From contig SADC01001189.1 of assembly GCA_004194705.1 (NCBI GenBank), positions 110,819 to 174,818 of the forward strand: a stretch of 64,000 bases of DNA, written 5' to 3'. Below, piece by piece: positions 51,835 to 62,180 of the stretch (position 1 is its first letter; each line of letters begins with the position of its first letter). The notes beneath the pieces are model-generated. The model was not told where the DNA came from, did no database searches, and saw only the letters and a program-made list of their open reading frames with translations. The position numbers and the translations under genes are program-made. The stretch is from Ditylenchus dipsaci. Lineage: Eukaryota > Nematoda > Chromadorea > Rhabditida > Anguinidae.

Positions 51835-54800
51835 GGAGAATTTTATTGCGATTTCGTGTGGAGTTATAACTGTTTAGAACCCATCAGGGTTTTGCTGAAT
51901 TTTCTCTACAATTTGATGGAAATTTTAGTCTGTAAAAGCAAAGCGCACCAACCTCTAAGTAGTCATGTCCTGGCACCGAAATCTGGGTACACCTTTGATT
52001 CTCTGCCACTTACTCGCAATTTTGAGTTCCGCCTACTCTTTCAATACACAATCAAGTAACAATAATAAATAGGTGAAAAGAAATTCGTTGTTGTTCTGCT
52101 AAGGCACCTAAACAATGTTGGCAATTCGACGGCTGAAAATAGATATGATATATATTTATATATTTAGAGGGTTAAACAATAGAATCCAAATGAAGATATA
52201 AACACACGTAATAAACACAAAGGTAGTAGAACAACATAACTAGCAGATTGGAGGGGGGAGCACATGTGCCTGCCTGCCAACCACCAGCATGCATGCAGAT
52301 CATTGTGGTAGGAGGAGGCAGGGAGGATAGGAGGTGAGCATAGAGGTTGTTGACTAGAGAGCAGGAAGAGGGAGTTTGTCTGCTACCACCCTTGATTCTC
52401 TAATTATGCCATCCATTATACTCAATCTCATGCAACCCTCATTGCAACTACCTGGCATATAAGCATTTAGAGGTTTTTTGTGACATTTTTTAAAATTGTG
52501 CTCCTTTTATTTTCTTTTTTAACTTACAAGGGAACCGCCCGAACTGTAAAACATAAACCATTCAAATTTTCATTTGTTCTAAGCATTTTCCAAGTTTTTT
52601 GATGTAATGAACACGAAGAAGATCCCAATTAGCCATTTACGAGATTGATTATATTATTTTCATCTTTCAGATGCCTACCTATACCAAAAAGTCAAAAATC
52701 AGCTTGGAGGACCAACGCATCCAAAAAATAAAATTTTTGTGGCCAATCCGACGGACGGCTATTGGGATGTTTTTGTTTTCAGAGCACCGACTGGTAGAGG
52801 CAAACTGAATTTGTAAAAGTTCATATTTTACAGTTCGGTTGGTTCCTTTATCAGGCAAATCCTTGGGCGTAATTCAAGCGAGCATACGTCAGGAAGGTCT
52901 CCCAACTAAAAAATAAACAAAAAATTGAGTTAGTCATGATTAAAAGCACGAAAAAACAGAATACAAAAAGTTAAAAAAACTACCCTACTTGTGTAGTTCT
53001 CAAATGAAATTTTTTATAGAAACAAAAGTGAAAACAATTAATTTTTGGAGCTTTATCTATTTAATAAAGTCGTCAAGCAAACGGTGGATTGCTCACCTCA
53101 GTATTATGGCAGTTAAAATAAAGCAAACTTAATAGAAATAGACAAATGCAAACAAACCCTGCATCTTTCAAATATTTAGAGACAATCAATAAATCTCCAA
53201 AATTTTCTACCTTCTTTTTTCGAGACAAAAATTTGTCTATTTAAAAAAGATTACAATCTTCACGGGAAAAGAGCCGAAAATGCGTGAAATGAGGAAGCAG
53301 GCGTTGACAAAAAACAGAAAGAGGAGAATAGAAGAGCAATTACAATATCTCCTCGTTCAGCCATCATCGGCTGCATCACTATCGATCAACCAACACTCCC
53401 TCAAACAAAAAAGAAAAAGACTGTCATGAAGACAGAACACACATCTCCACCATCCACCTCAACATACCCCAATTCAGGGCAATCCACTTAGGTGGATGAT
53501 TAACTAGGAAGTAAAGTAGTCAGTCCACCCAATTACCGGCCAATTCACCAATTCTTTGCTACTAATCCCCACATACAAGTGTGTTCACTAGAATTGTGAT
53601 CAGAGAACAAAATATTAGTTTCTATATGCTGTCAATAAGCAATTGCCTTGTTGAAAAATCGGGCTTTTGGTCTATGGATTAAGCTCCCTGTAGATTATTC
53701 AGATTGTGTTTTTAGGAGCAAAAACATTCGGAAGGGTAGCATTTTCATAGTTTGGAACATGATTAAGTTTGTTATAAAGTAAGCTGGAATCTTAATCTGA
53801 AGACATGCCTTAAATAAAAATCAGCAAAAGTTACCAAAGCAAAAACTATCACCTCACTCACATACTTTAAAAAAGGGGCGGTTAATGATCTCCGGAGAAT
53901 GGACAGCAGAACGTTGATTTTATAGTTTTCAGGATATGTGCTTGAGCAATTAAAAATAGTTTGCAAGTCATAAAATAGTTAGAGAGAATAGTAACCCACT
54001 CAACCAGCCATACCAATACATCAAATATGAGCAATAAAACACCCTGTTTTATAGGGATTTAAGACAGTTAAAGATGCAAGTATCTTTGTTGGATATCACT
54101 TTTCGCGATAGCTGTTCTATATCTAAGTTGAGGAAATAACTAGAGTCTCAATAAATAATATTAATGCTTACTTGATGCCCACCATTTTTGAAGCAAATCT
54201 ACGTTATTTCGTCAATGTATATTTTTACAGGAGGAAATTTGTTCTTTTTGTCCAGAAAAACCAATTTTTAACAAATTTTTCATTTTAACTTCTTAGGTGT
54301 ACTCAACGCAGATTTAAAATATACCCTAAAATACTCAATATTTGCTAAAAGAGTGCTAAGAAAAAAACTAAAGCATTTTACCATTCAAATTTTTTGGACA
54401 TTTAGTAACTTTGTTCCATTTGATTTTTGAATTTGCGCCTTACTGAATTTCACCTTTTCAGCAGTTCCTTTGCTTTTAATTGAAACTTTAAAAAAGAGCT
54501 GACACTTTTATGCGTTAGGCTCAGAGTTGGTTATCGTACGGGCTCAACTGTGTTTACGAACAGGAAAAAACTACAATACAAATAAGACAAGGTTACTAAG
54601 CCTTATAGACACCATTTTTGCCTCAAAAATTTTTATTTAAAAAACTTCAGTTTAACCAAACGAATTTATAGAGCAAAACACAAAAATTGATTGTATGAAT
54701 TGAAAGCAATGTAAGCACAATAAATGAACTATGACTAACAATTTGCTCAACTTCAACACTTTTGTATTCCACATAAGTATTATAATAGTTTTACAATAGT

Positions 54801-56227
54801 TTTTTAGTCTTCAAACATTGATTGATTGAGCAGCAGTCATTGCTTGTCTACTACCACCAACAACACTATTTCAAAACAACTCATGCACACACTACAATAG
54901 ACTAGATCTGGCTGAAGAGAATGGGCAAAGCAAGGAAGTGAAAAAGGGGAGGAGGGGCAACAAAAAGTAGATGTGGGTGGAATAATAAACACCTTTAATC
55001 AAAAGAACTGTTAATTACTAAAACATGGTTGTTGTACTGCACAGTTCCTAGTAGTAGAGGAGGGGGGGGGTCTGGTGAGTTATACACTACTACCAGTTGT
55101 TGTTACTATGGGGATAGGTGAGTGGGGGTGTATACACACTCCCTCACTCACCACTACATACATACATATATGTATGTATGTATAAGACCCCCACTAGATG
55201 GGGGGCAAGGTGAGTGTGCGAGAGCACAGATTTTCTCCCGCACACCCACTACCTCTGCTGTCTCTAGATGATGATGGTGTGTTTGTGGTGGTGTTTCTCA
55301 CCAACTCATAGTTGTCTTGTTCATGAACCCCCTCCCTTGGTGGTTGAACAAACAGGGGAGGGTGTTGTCAAGAACACCCGTCAATATTTGGGTGAGCACT
55401 CATTAATTCTAATTCAAAGCAATTAACTTGAGAGAGATGGCAAAAGAAAACAGCTAAGGCACATTTACTCCATCAGTTGTGTGCATGCAAAAAATATTTT
55501 TTTAGAGGGCTTTTTCTAAATAAAAAGTAAAAAAAATTACATATTTTTAACTAAACTGAAAGAACAAAGAAGGTGGAAGGATGCAGCAGCTAAAAATAAA
55601 TGAGCTAAACCAACCATGCTGCTTATCCCCAATTCCAAAAGCTATTATTGAGTAGCGAAAACAGCAATAACAACAGAACAATGCAACAATATTTATGGAG
55701 GAACAAATAAACCTTAACAACTAGGCTTAATTTGGGTTGAAAATTGAATTGAACATATTTGGTGGGAAGCTGCTACAGTTAAGCTAGTATCATAGTTAAG
55801 CTAGCTCTACAGTTAAAGTGGTGTTATTACTACACAAATGTTGCTAGTACTGCTCAGGTGTTTGAGCCCGAAAACCTTGCTGCTGGCCACTGTCCTGGAT
55901 GTAATGGTGTTCCACCTACACTGCACAAATGCAATGAGTGAGTTGTTGTTGCAGCAGCAGCAATTTTCTATCAGGAATTTTATTAAGACGACCTTTTGAA
56001 AGAGTTTGTCCGATCACATCTACTTTTGTTTGTTTGTCGTGTAGCAATATTTACTTTGGGCGGCTATTATATGAAGAAAGAAAACAATAAGAAAAGTTGA
56101 ATGTAGATTATTTAGTTTGCTAAACGTGCGCTATTCATGGCATTGAGTAGAAAATGTGTAAAACCGAGTGTCTATATTTAAGGCACCCAGAATGCGTGAT
56201 ACAAACGTTGCATGTGGGGGTTAATCT
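51835..56227. other. Gene-free region with minor repeats
   Basis: Mostly unique AT-rich sequence. An inverted repeat at 52,527-52,852 pairs GGGAACCGCCCGAACTGTAAAA with its inverse. Purine-rich stretches occur at 52,250-52,370 and 54,920-55,120, and a perfect CATACATACATATATGTATG palindrome at about 55,158-55,184. Could be 5' introns or regulatory DNA of the Rab11-FIP gene. No exon is supported. Confidence 0.5.
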
Positions 56228-56956
56228 GGCATACCCAGGGAACTGCAAACACGCCTATATAGGCGTAAAGTAGGCGTATTTTCACGCCTATAAATAGGCG
56301 TGATTTTCCTGCGATAGGCGTTACGCCTAAGATTGGCGTAGACGCCTATCTTAGGCGCTCGCGCCTATTTCACGCCTATTTGAAGCGCCAATTCAAAATC
56401 GTTTTATTTTACAGACTATTCTGAGGTTTTTAAAGTTGCATTTATACAACTTGAAAGGGCTTCACCTTCTGTGTTATTCTCTTTAATATTCTCATGTTAT
56501 TGCGGCATAAGTGGATAGCTTTTTCTGTAGTGAATTTTTCACAATTTCATTAGTTTAATGCAACAATGGTCGTAGTAACCCTGATCAAAACAAATTTTTA
56601 TTTCTATCCAGAAGTTTTATGCAATGTATTTGCACTCTTTCCCTCATCGTTGTAAAAATGCATATATCCTGGAAGAGCATAGCCGTGTAAATCCGAACAT
56701 CTTCAGCTCATCACAGTAGTCGCCAGTGATATTGTACACGTTCATCTCACCATCAACTTATTTTACACAACGTAGAACACCACATGAACCGGCGGCCAGA
56801 GATCAGTCCGAGAGCAGTGAACATGTTTATTGTCCATTACTGAAGTCCAATGACCCCCCACCCTGTATCGTTGATACCTTCCCTGAAGTTTTGCCACGTT
56901 CTATTGGATCCGTACAACCTAATAAGCTAATGAATTTACAATATGCTAATTATGAA

Positions 56957-57218
56957 TACCGTATTTACTGTATTAACTCCCCACCCTCTAATAACTCCCC
57001 ACTTTCTAATAAGTCCCCACCCTACGGACCTATATCTCAGCCTAGAGCGAACATTTCGCAAATCTGTTTTTGCGTTTTCTTAGTTGCCACGAGTTTACCT
57101 AATTCCACTTTTTAATTTTGGTTGAGCACCCAAAAATATTAAAATCGAAATTTTTTTTTTCGATTTTTTAAGGGTTGAAAAATAACTCCCCATGGGGACT
57201 TAATACAGTAAATACGGT
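56957..57218. mobile_element. MITE with TACCGTATTTACTGTATTA ends, nested in the hAT element
   Basis: Left TACCGTATTTACTGTATTAA and right TTAATACAGTAAATACGGTA are perfect inverted repeats. Interior TCTAATAACTCCCCACTTTC, GGACCTATATCTCAGCC and a CGAAATTTTTTTTTTCG stem match 3114-3370 in inverse orientation. GCTAATGAATTTAC recurs on both flanks. Confidence 0.85.
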
Positions 57219-57459
57219 AAGCTAATGAATTTACTTGCAACAAGGATTTTGTCCCCGGACCAACATTGCTTTCAAGTGGTCGATTTCATCAGTAAGACTG
57301 CATGATTTTTGTTTCATTCTTGATCTTAAGGGCTTGTGTGATTTTCTAGCCAAAATTTAAAAAGTGAGAAAAATTAAAAAGGCCAGCTACCAGGTGGATT
57401 GAACTGGAGAAGATACGAGCCCCACCGCAGTGAAGTCACCCATTGCACTACGACAGACC

Positions 57460-57680
57460 CCCAAGTGCACCTCCCCCCCCCCCCCCTAAGTGCACCCCTA
57501 AGTGCAAACCCCTTGTAGGGTGAAACCAAGTGGACGTCCACTTAGATCAAATTTTCTTTTCACGTTTTTCATGTTCCAAAATCTGTTTTCTGGACTGATT
57601 CGGACACGCTGATAATGGTTGTTAGTAATGAAATAAGGTTTTGTGTGGTACATTGGTGTAGCCAGGGGGGGGGGGAGTTA
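57460..57680. repeat. Poly-C/poly-G runs and half MITE inside the hAT element
   Basis: A C-run of about 16 at 57,471-57,486, tandem CCTAAGTGCA units, the half copy of the ACCAAGTGG MITE (57,527-57,640) and two G-runs at about 57,666-57,690. Confidence 0.6.
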
Positions 57681-58216
57681 GGGGGGGGGGCGAAAAGTTA
57701 AAAAAAAAATTGCTAAAGGTGGTTGACCACTTGTTTTGGTCACTCTGGATGGAGTTCTGGGCGATTCTAAGAGGTGATGTAGAGGTTGTTGGTTCGAATC
57801 CACATGGGCACATACCTTATTTTACCATAATTTCAGATATAAAAAGACAATCGTTTGACTTTTCAGGTCATTTGGGTGAATGTACCCTACTCTGGAGTAC
57901 CTGGATATCAACCTCTCCAGGTGGTAGCCATCCCAGGTTTGGGGTTGGGCATGCGGATTCCACATTGTGGAATCGCACTTTTGGTCTTAACAAGCCCAAT
58001 TCCTCACACAATTTTAAATTAGGAAAAATGGTTTATTTTTATTTTAAGAAAGTTTAATTTTACAGGCTATCCAGGTGGATATCCACCTGACCAGGAGGTA
58101 CCCACCGCGCGTATTGGGCTTTGCGTGGGTGAAATTTGGGAAACGTCTATGCACCCAATTTAGTGTGAAAACCTGCTAATATCAATGTGGCTATTTTTAA
58201 GTCTTGTAATTTGAAA

Positions 58217-59648
58217 GGGGCAAAGCTTTTCCTTGCTGCTAAAAGACTTCTTTTTGCTCCCAAAGGACTTTTTTTTGCTGCTAATTTTTTTTGCTGCAAA
58301 AAGACTTTTTTTTGCGCCAAAAGACTTTTTTGCTGCAAAAAGACTTTTTTTGCTCCCAAAGGACTTTTTTTCGCTGCTAATTTTGTCTGCTGCAAAAAGA
58401 CTTTTTTTTGCTCCAAGAAGACTTTTTTTTGCTGCAAAAAGACTTTTCGTGCTGCAAAAAGACTTTTTTTTGCTGCTAAAATACTTTTTTTTGCTGCTAA
58501 AATACTTTTTTTGCTGCAAATATTCTTTTGCTTCACATGCCTTCTTCGCAGCATTTTTCACTAGAAATATCAATTATTATACATATTTTGCGGTCAATTC
58601 GTTTACAATCAATGCGTCCACAGTCAATTCGTGCATTCGCCAATTCGTCCACACGTCAATTCGTCCACAGATCAATTAATCACACTTTAGAAACTTAGGT
58701 AGTTCCTCATTCTCCAGGTGGGGTCCGGCTGAACAACTTAAGTACCGCCTAAAAATTTCGCGGCAAAAACCGACTTTTCATACACACTAAATTTATACAC
58801 ACTAAATCACTAAAGGCACTGCTCTAGGCATGATATATAATTATATACATCCTCAATCTGAATGATACTTTAATTTTAAGGTCGACTACCTGGTATTTAT
58901 GCATTTCAGGGGCAAAATTAAATAAAAACTTAAATTTTGGTTGAATTTTTTTCCAAAAAATTGATTTTTCATTTAGGAAGGTGTCAGAAAATAGCTTTAA
59001 ATCATTCTGAGCGTAAAAAAGTTACTTAGCAGATGTTTAAACACTTTTCTCAAATCAATATAAAGTGCGCCCCCCCCCGTCCAAGTGCATATGTCGCGAC
59101 CACCTTAAGTGGGTACTGTTTTTTTAAAAAAATAACCCAGGGTATTAAAGATTCTAGGTAGTCAAAACAGGATTTCGGTCTCAACAAACTGTTTTCAGCA
59201 CACAATTTTGGGTTGAATAGCATGGTTTATTCGTTCCTAAGAAATAATAAAAGTTTCGTGGACAAATTGACCGCAAAATATGTATAATAATTGATATTTC
59301 TAGTGAAAAATGTTGCGGAGAAGGCATGTGAAGCAAAAGAATATTTGCAGCAAAAAAAGTATTTTAGCAGCAAAAAAAGTATTTTAGCAGCAAAAAAAAG
59401 TCTTTTTGCAGCACGAAAAGTCTTTTTGCAGCAAAAAAAAGTCTTCTTGGAGCAAAAAAAAAGTCTTTTTGCGCAGACAAAAATTAGCAGCAAAAAAAAG
59501 TCCTTTGGGAGCAAAAAAAAGTCTTTTTGCAGCAAAAAAGTCTTTTTGGCGCAAAAAAAGTCTTTTTGCAGCAAAAAAAATTAGCAGCAAAAAAAGTCCT
59601 TTGGGAGCAAAAAGAAGTCTTTTAGCAGCAAGGAAAAGCTTTGCCCAT
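58217..59648. mobile_element. Large foldback with tandem GCTGCAAAAAGACTTTTT arms
   Basis: Left arm 58,217-58,605 and right arm 59,262-59,648 are mirror images built of about 18-22 copies each of a 19-21-bp unit (GCTGCAAAAAGACTTTTTTT and GCTCC(C/A)AA(A/G)GAC variants). They end with GGGGCAAAGCTTTTCCTTGC outside and ATTATACATATTTTGCGGTC inside. Tandem GTCAATTCGTCCACA units at 58,593-58,676 begin the 650-bp loop. The long Lys/Ser/Phe-rich ORFs on both strands are by-products of the repeats. Confidence 0.9.
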
Positions 59649-59929
59649 TGAAAGTCGCTATTAGAAAACCGATTATTTGAAATCCTCTATTTTGAAAACC
59701 GTTGTTTTTGAAAACGTTGTATTGATTTAAAAAAATGTTAAAGGTGATTTGCGATATTCATTTTTCTGCGTTAAGATATAAGTATATGTTGGGGCCCCTT
59801 TTATAAAGAATATCATTAATAGATAATGTATGGTGGAAAAGTTCAAGGCGATGATAGCTGTGAGGAATTTGCTGCTAAGTAGAGAGCACAAGACAAATCA
59901 CTGGTGCGCGTAGGAGCGACTTTAATGAT

Positions 59930-60240
59930 GATGAAGATGATGAAAATGACACAATTGAAAATGAGCTGCAAGCTATGCGCACTTTCCAAGCTAAATATTG
60001 ATGCACTTGACTTTTGGAGAAGCAACCGAGATGTAGGTATGTGAAACTGAAAAAAAAAATACAGATGAATTTAGACATACCCGATATTGTCTAAGTTAGC
60101 CAGAGAAATTTCGTGCATCGCGTCTTCCTCTGCCTCCAATGAGCGATCGTTTTCAACATTGGGAATCGCTGCCACAGACCTTAGAAACAGATTGACATAT
60201 GAAAAAACCTCCTTTATTATAATGCTACATCATCGGTGAA
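59930..60240 (+). pseudogene. hAT transposase C-terminal remnant
   Basis: hAT transposases cut and paste elements with 8-bp target duplications; their C-terminal dimerisation region is well conserved. The plus strand gives an acidic stretch, then KLNIDALDFWRSNRD, a probable short intron (GTAGGT ... TTTAG, about 60,032-60,069) and, in phase, YPILSKLAREISCIASSSAS followed by NERSFSTLGIAATDLRNRL, with a stop near 60,239. This order (DFW...YP.LS.LAR....I...S...ER.FS..G) is characteristic. The acidic part and the DFW part lie in different frames, and nothing N-terminal (BED finger, catalytic core) is readable in the rest of the element, so the gene is dead. Confidence 0.88.
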
Positions 60241-60636
60241 AAATGGATTGACTACGTTTGGCTCTATCGAATAAACTTTTAAATAAGCGAGTCTGTAAAA
60301 TAAATGATTTTTAATTGGCGCTTCAAATAGGCGTGAAATAGGCGTAACGCCTAACTTAGGCTTCTACGCCAATCTTAGGCGTAACGCCTATCGCAGAAAA
60401 TCACGCCTATTTATAGGCGTAAAAATACGCCTATTTTACGCCTATTTGTGGCCATATAGGCGTGTTTGCACTCCCCTGGGCATACCACGTTCAATCAACC
60501 ATGTAAGTCTTACTGCGCCTTTAAGAACACTCAACTGTAAGTTTCGATAGTTAAGTGAGTAATAGTTTAGTTGGTGTAAATTTATAAGTAGTCACTAGTT
60601 CTATTCTCAGTCAATCTACTGAATTTCTCAGCTTTA

Positions 60637-60776
60637 CGTCAGAAGTGCTTTCCATGCTGATTGCGCTGTTGAGCCGTAAATCAATAATCAATTCCTACGA
60701 ATGGTGGAGTTCTCATAGCTTCGCCACATAGTCGTTTGGTCTTTAACTGGCCAGGCTAGTTTTTGAAACATTTTTT
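60637..60776 (+). repeat. tRNA-derived SINE, 5'-truncated (copy 6)
   Basis: Body only: CAGAAGTGCTTTCCATGCTG, ATTGCGCTGTTGAGCCG, TTCGCCACATAGTCGTTTGG, TAGTTTTTGAAACATTTTTT. Just right of the hAT element. Confidence 0.8.
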
Positions 60777-61145
60777 TCTGGATATTTCTGGATAAAAGGC
60801 TTTCTTGTGTGCAACGCCGAAAAGTGGGTGGCGTATTCTGCAAATACATGAAGTATTCATGCTTCTCCAATAAATAGCCTCTTAAAGTACGGAATGACTA
60901 TCTACAGCTTCGAAATATTGAATAAAAACACTTTTAAAACTTTTTTTTTCTTAAATAAGACTAAAATGATTCGTCATTTTGGTATAGCATTAAATTATGT
61001 TCAAAAGTACCTCCTAGCACTCTTAAAAGTTAAATAAGCGGCTAGGTAAAACTTGCCCAGAACGAAATTTTCCAAATACGAAAATTGCCGAAACGAGTTT
61101 TGCCAAGTTTTCCCTAGCCCTAGCTAGTAAGCATGCACACTATTA
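60777..61145. other. Non-coding stretch
   Basis: Unique AT-rich sequence; small repeated motifs ACGAAATTTTCC / ACGAAAATTGCC near 61,060. No gene. Confidence 0.45.
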
Positions 61146-61392
61146 TTGCAGTCTTCTAACGACCAGGGGCGTAGGCGGGGGGGGGGGGGAGGGTTGGTGG
61201 CTGAGAGGGCTATAGCCCAATCCCCACCCCCCTCCCCCCGTCAGATTTTTTGAATTTTTTTAAATTAAAAACACTAAAAAACTCGAAAACGGTGTAGGTA
61301 AAATGACCTCTGAGGGGGCTTTAGCCCACCCCCAGATTTTTCTGGCTACGCCTGTAACTACGACAATGTAAGGCAGCAGCAATGCGTGAACC
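61146..61392 (+). pseudogene. Duplicated exon fragment split by a hAT-like MITE
   Basis: ATTATTGCAGTC plus CTACGACAATGTAAGGCAGCAGCAATG (61,355-61,385) copies the start of the coding exon at 62,181, including its acceptor. It is interrupted at 61,164-61,354 by a MITE with ends CAGGGGCGTAGGCGGG and GGCTACGCCTG and imperfect flanks (TAACGAC / TAACTAC). The copy carries a TAA in the frame used by the intact exon. Confidence 0.6.
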
Positions 61393-61515
61393 TTAATGTG
61401 CTTGAACACAAAAATCCATCCTAAATCCAAACGACCAGTATTTTTACCAGTTTTCTACCAACTTATGTTGGACATCTCTCCAGAACCTTTAAATTGATTA
61501 ATAACTGTTAATACA

Positions 61516-61581
61516 TTCAACCCCCGCTATAGTGACACACCTCGGGACCGGCTTTGGGTGTCACTATAGCGGGGGTTGACT
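61516..61581. mobile_element. Tiny palindromic MITE
   Basis: CAACCCCCGCTATAGTGACA pairs with TGTCACTATAGCGGGGGTTG across a 20-bp loop. Ends in TTGACTGT, like pogo-type termini. Confidence 0.7.
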
Positions 61582-61693
61582 GTGGATACAAGCTTTTGCC
61601 CTCCGTATAGAGATCTTTAACCTGTGACCATGGCACGTAAGCATAAAATGACATTAATACGTCTTATAGCATTTTATGCCTCTCACTTGCAGG

Positions 61694-61943
61694 TATTGAT
61701 AGCCTAGAGGGTTAATTAACTCGCTGGTTTTTAAAATTTTCAGAGGTTTCAAGTTCGATCCCCACTCGAAAACTACCAAATTTATCGGCTGCATCTCAGA
61801 AGTGATTGGCTTTTCCATGCTAATTGCGCTGTTTAAGCCGTAGATAAACCTCAAGTTCCGACGAATGTAGAAGTCCTTAATATGACTTCGCCACATAGTC
61901 GTTTGGTCTTAGCCGTATGGGCCAGTTCTTGAAACATGTTTTG
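61694..61943 (+). repeat. tRNA-derived SINE (copy 7)
   Basis: Head TATTGATAGCCTAGAGGGTT with B-box GGTTTCAAGTTCGATCCCC; body CAGAAGTGATTGGCTTTTCC through ACTTCGCCACATAGTCGTTT to CAGTTCTTGAAACATGTTTT. Confidence 0.87.
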
Positions 61944-62180
61944 TAACTTTTGCGTTTTTTGTATCATTTAGAGGACTCGTGCACGGTACATTACAAAATT
62001 TGCTCGGGCAATAATTTGCTCGCGACCGAAAACCGCTCGCGTCCATAATTTGCTTGCGCCTAAGTTTTACTTAATGCACTAGATTTGACCCCATTCAAAT
62101 AATATATCAAATTTTGTCCAAAGTAACGTTCGGCATCAAAAAAGTCAAATAAGCATACATATTCAAGTACATTATTGCAG

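Larger units (their letters stand above)
56236..60478 (+). mobile_element. hAT transposon, 4.24 kb, decayed, with exact 8-bp TSD
   Basis: Ends CAGGGAACTGCAAACACGCC and (inverse of right) CAGGGGAGTGCAAACACGCC; the 8-bp direct repeat GGCATACC flanks it at 56,228-56,235 and 60,479-60,486. Both ends carry about 160 bp of TAGGCGT / ACGCCTA arrays, mirrored. A hAT transposase C-terminus is readable near the right end (59,940-60,240). Two later insertions lie inside: a MITE (56,957-57,218) and a large foldback (58,217-59,648). TIR sequence, TSD length and transposase agree on hAT. Confidence 0.93.

Noticed and set aside
57722..57800. Possible tRNA or second SINE head (GTTGTTGGTTCGAATCCACA)
   Set aside because: The B-box-like motif is clear but no A box or cloverleaf was found at the right distance.
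58147..59651. Long Lys/Ser/Phe-rich ORFs on both strands
   Set aside because: They are translations of the mirrored GCTGCAAAAAGAC arrays and occur equally on both strands and in several frames.
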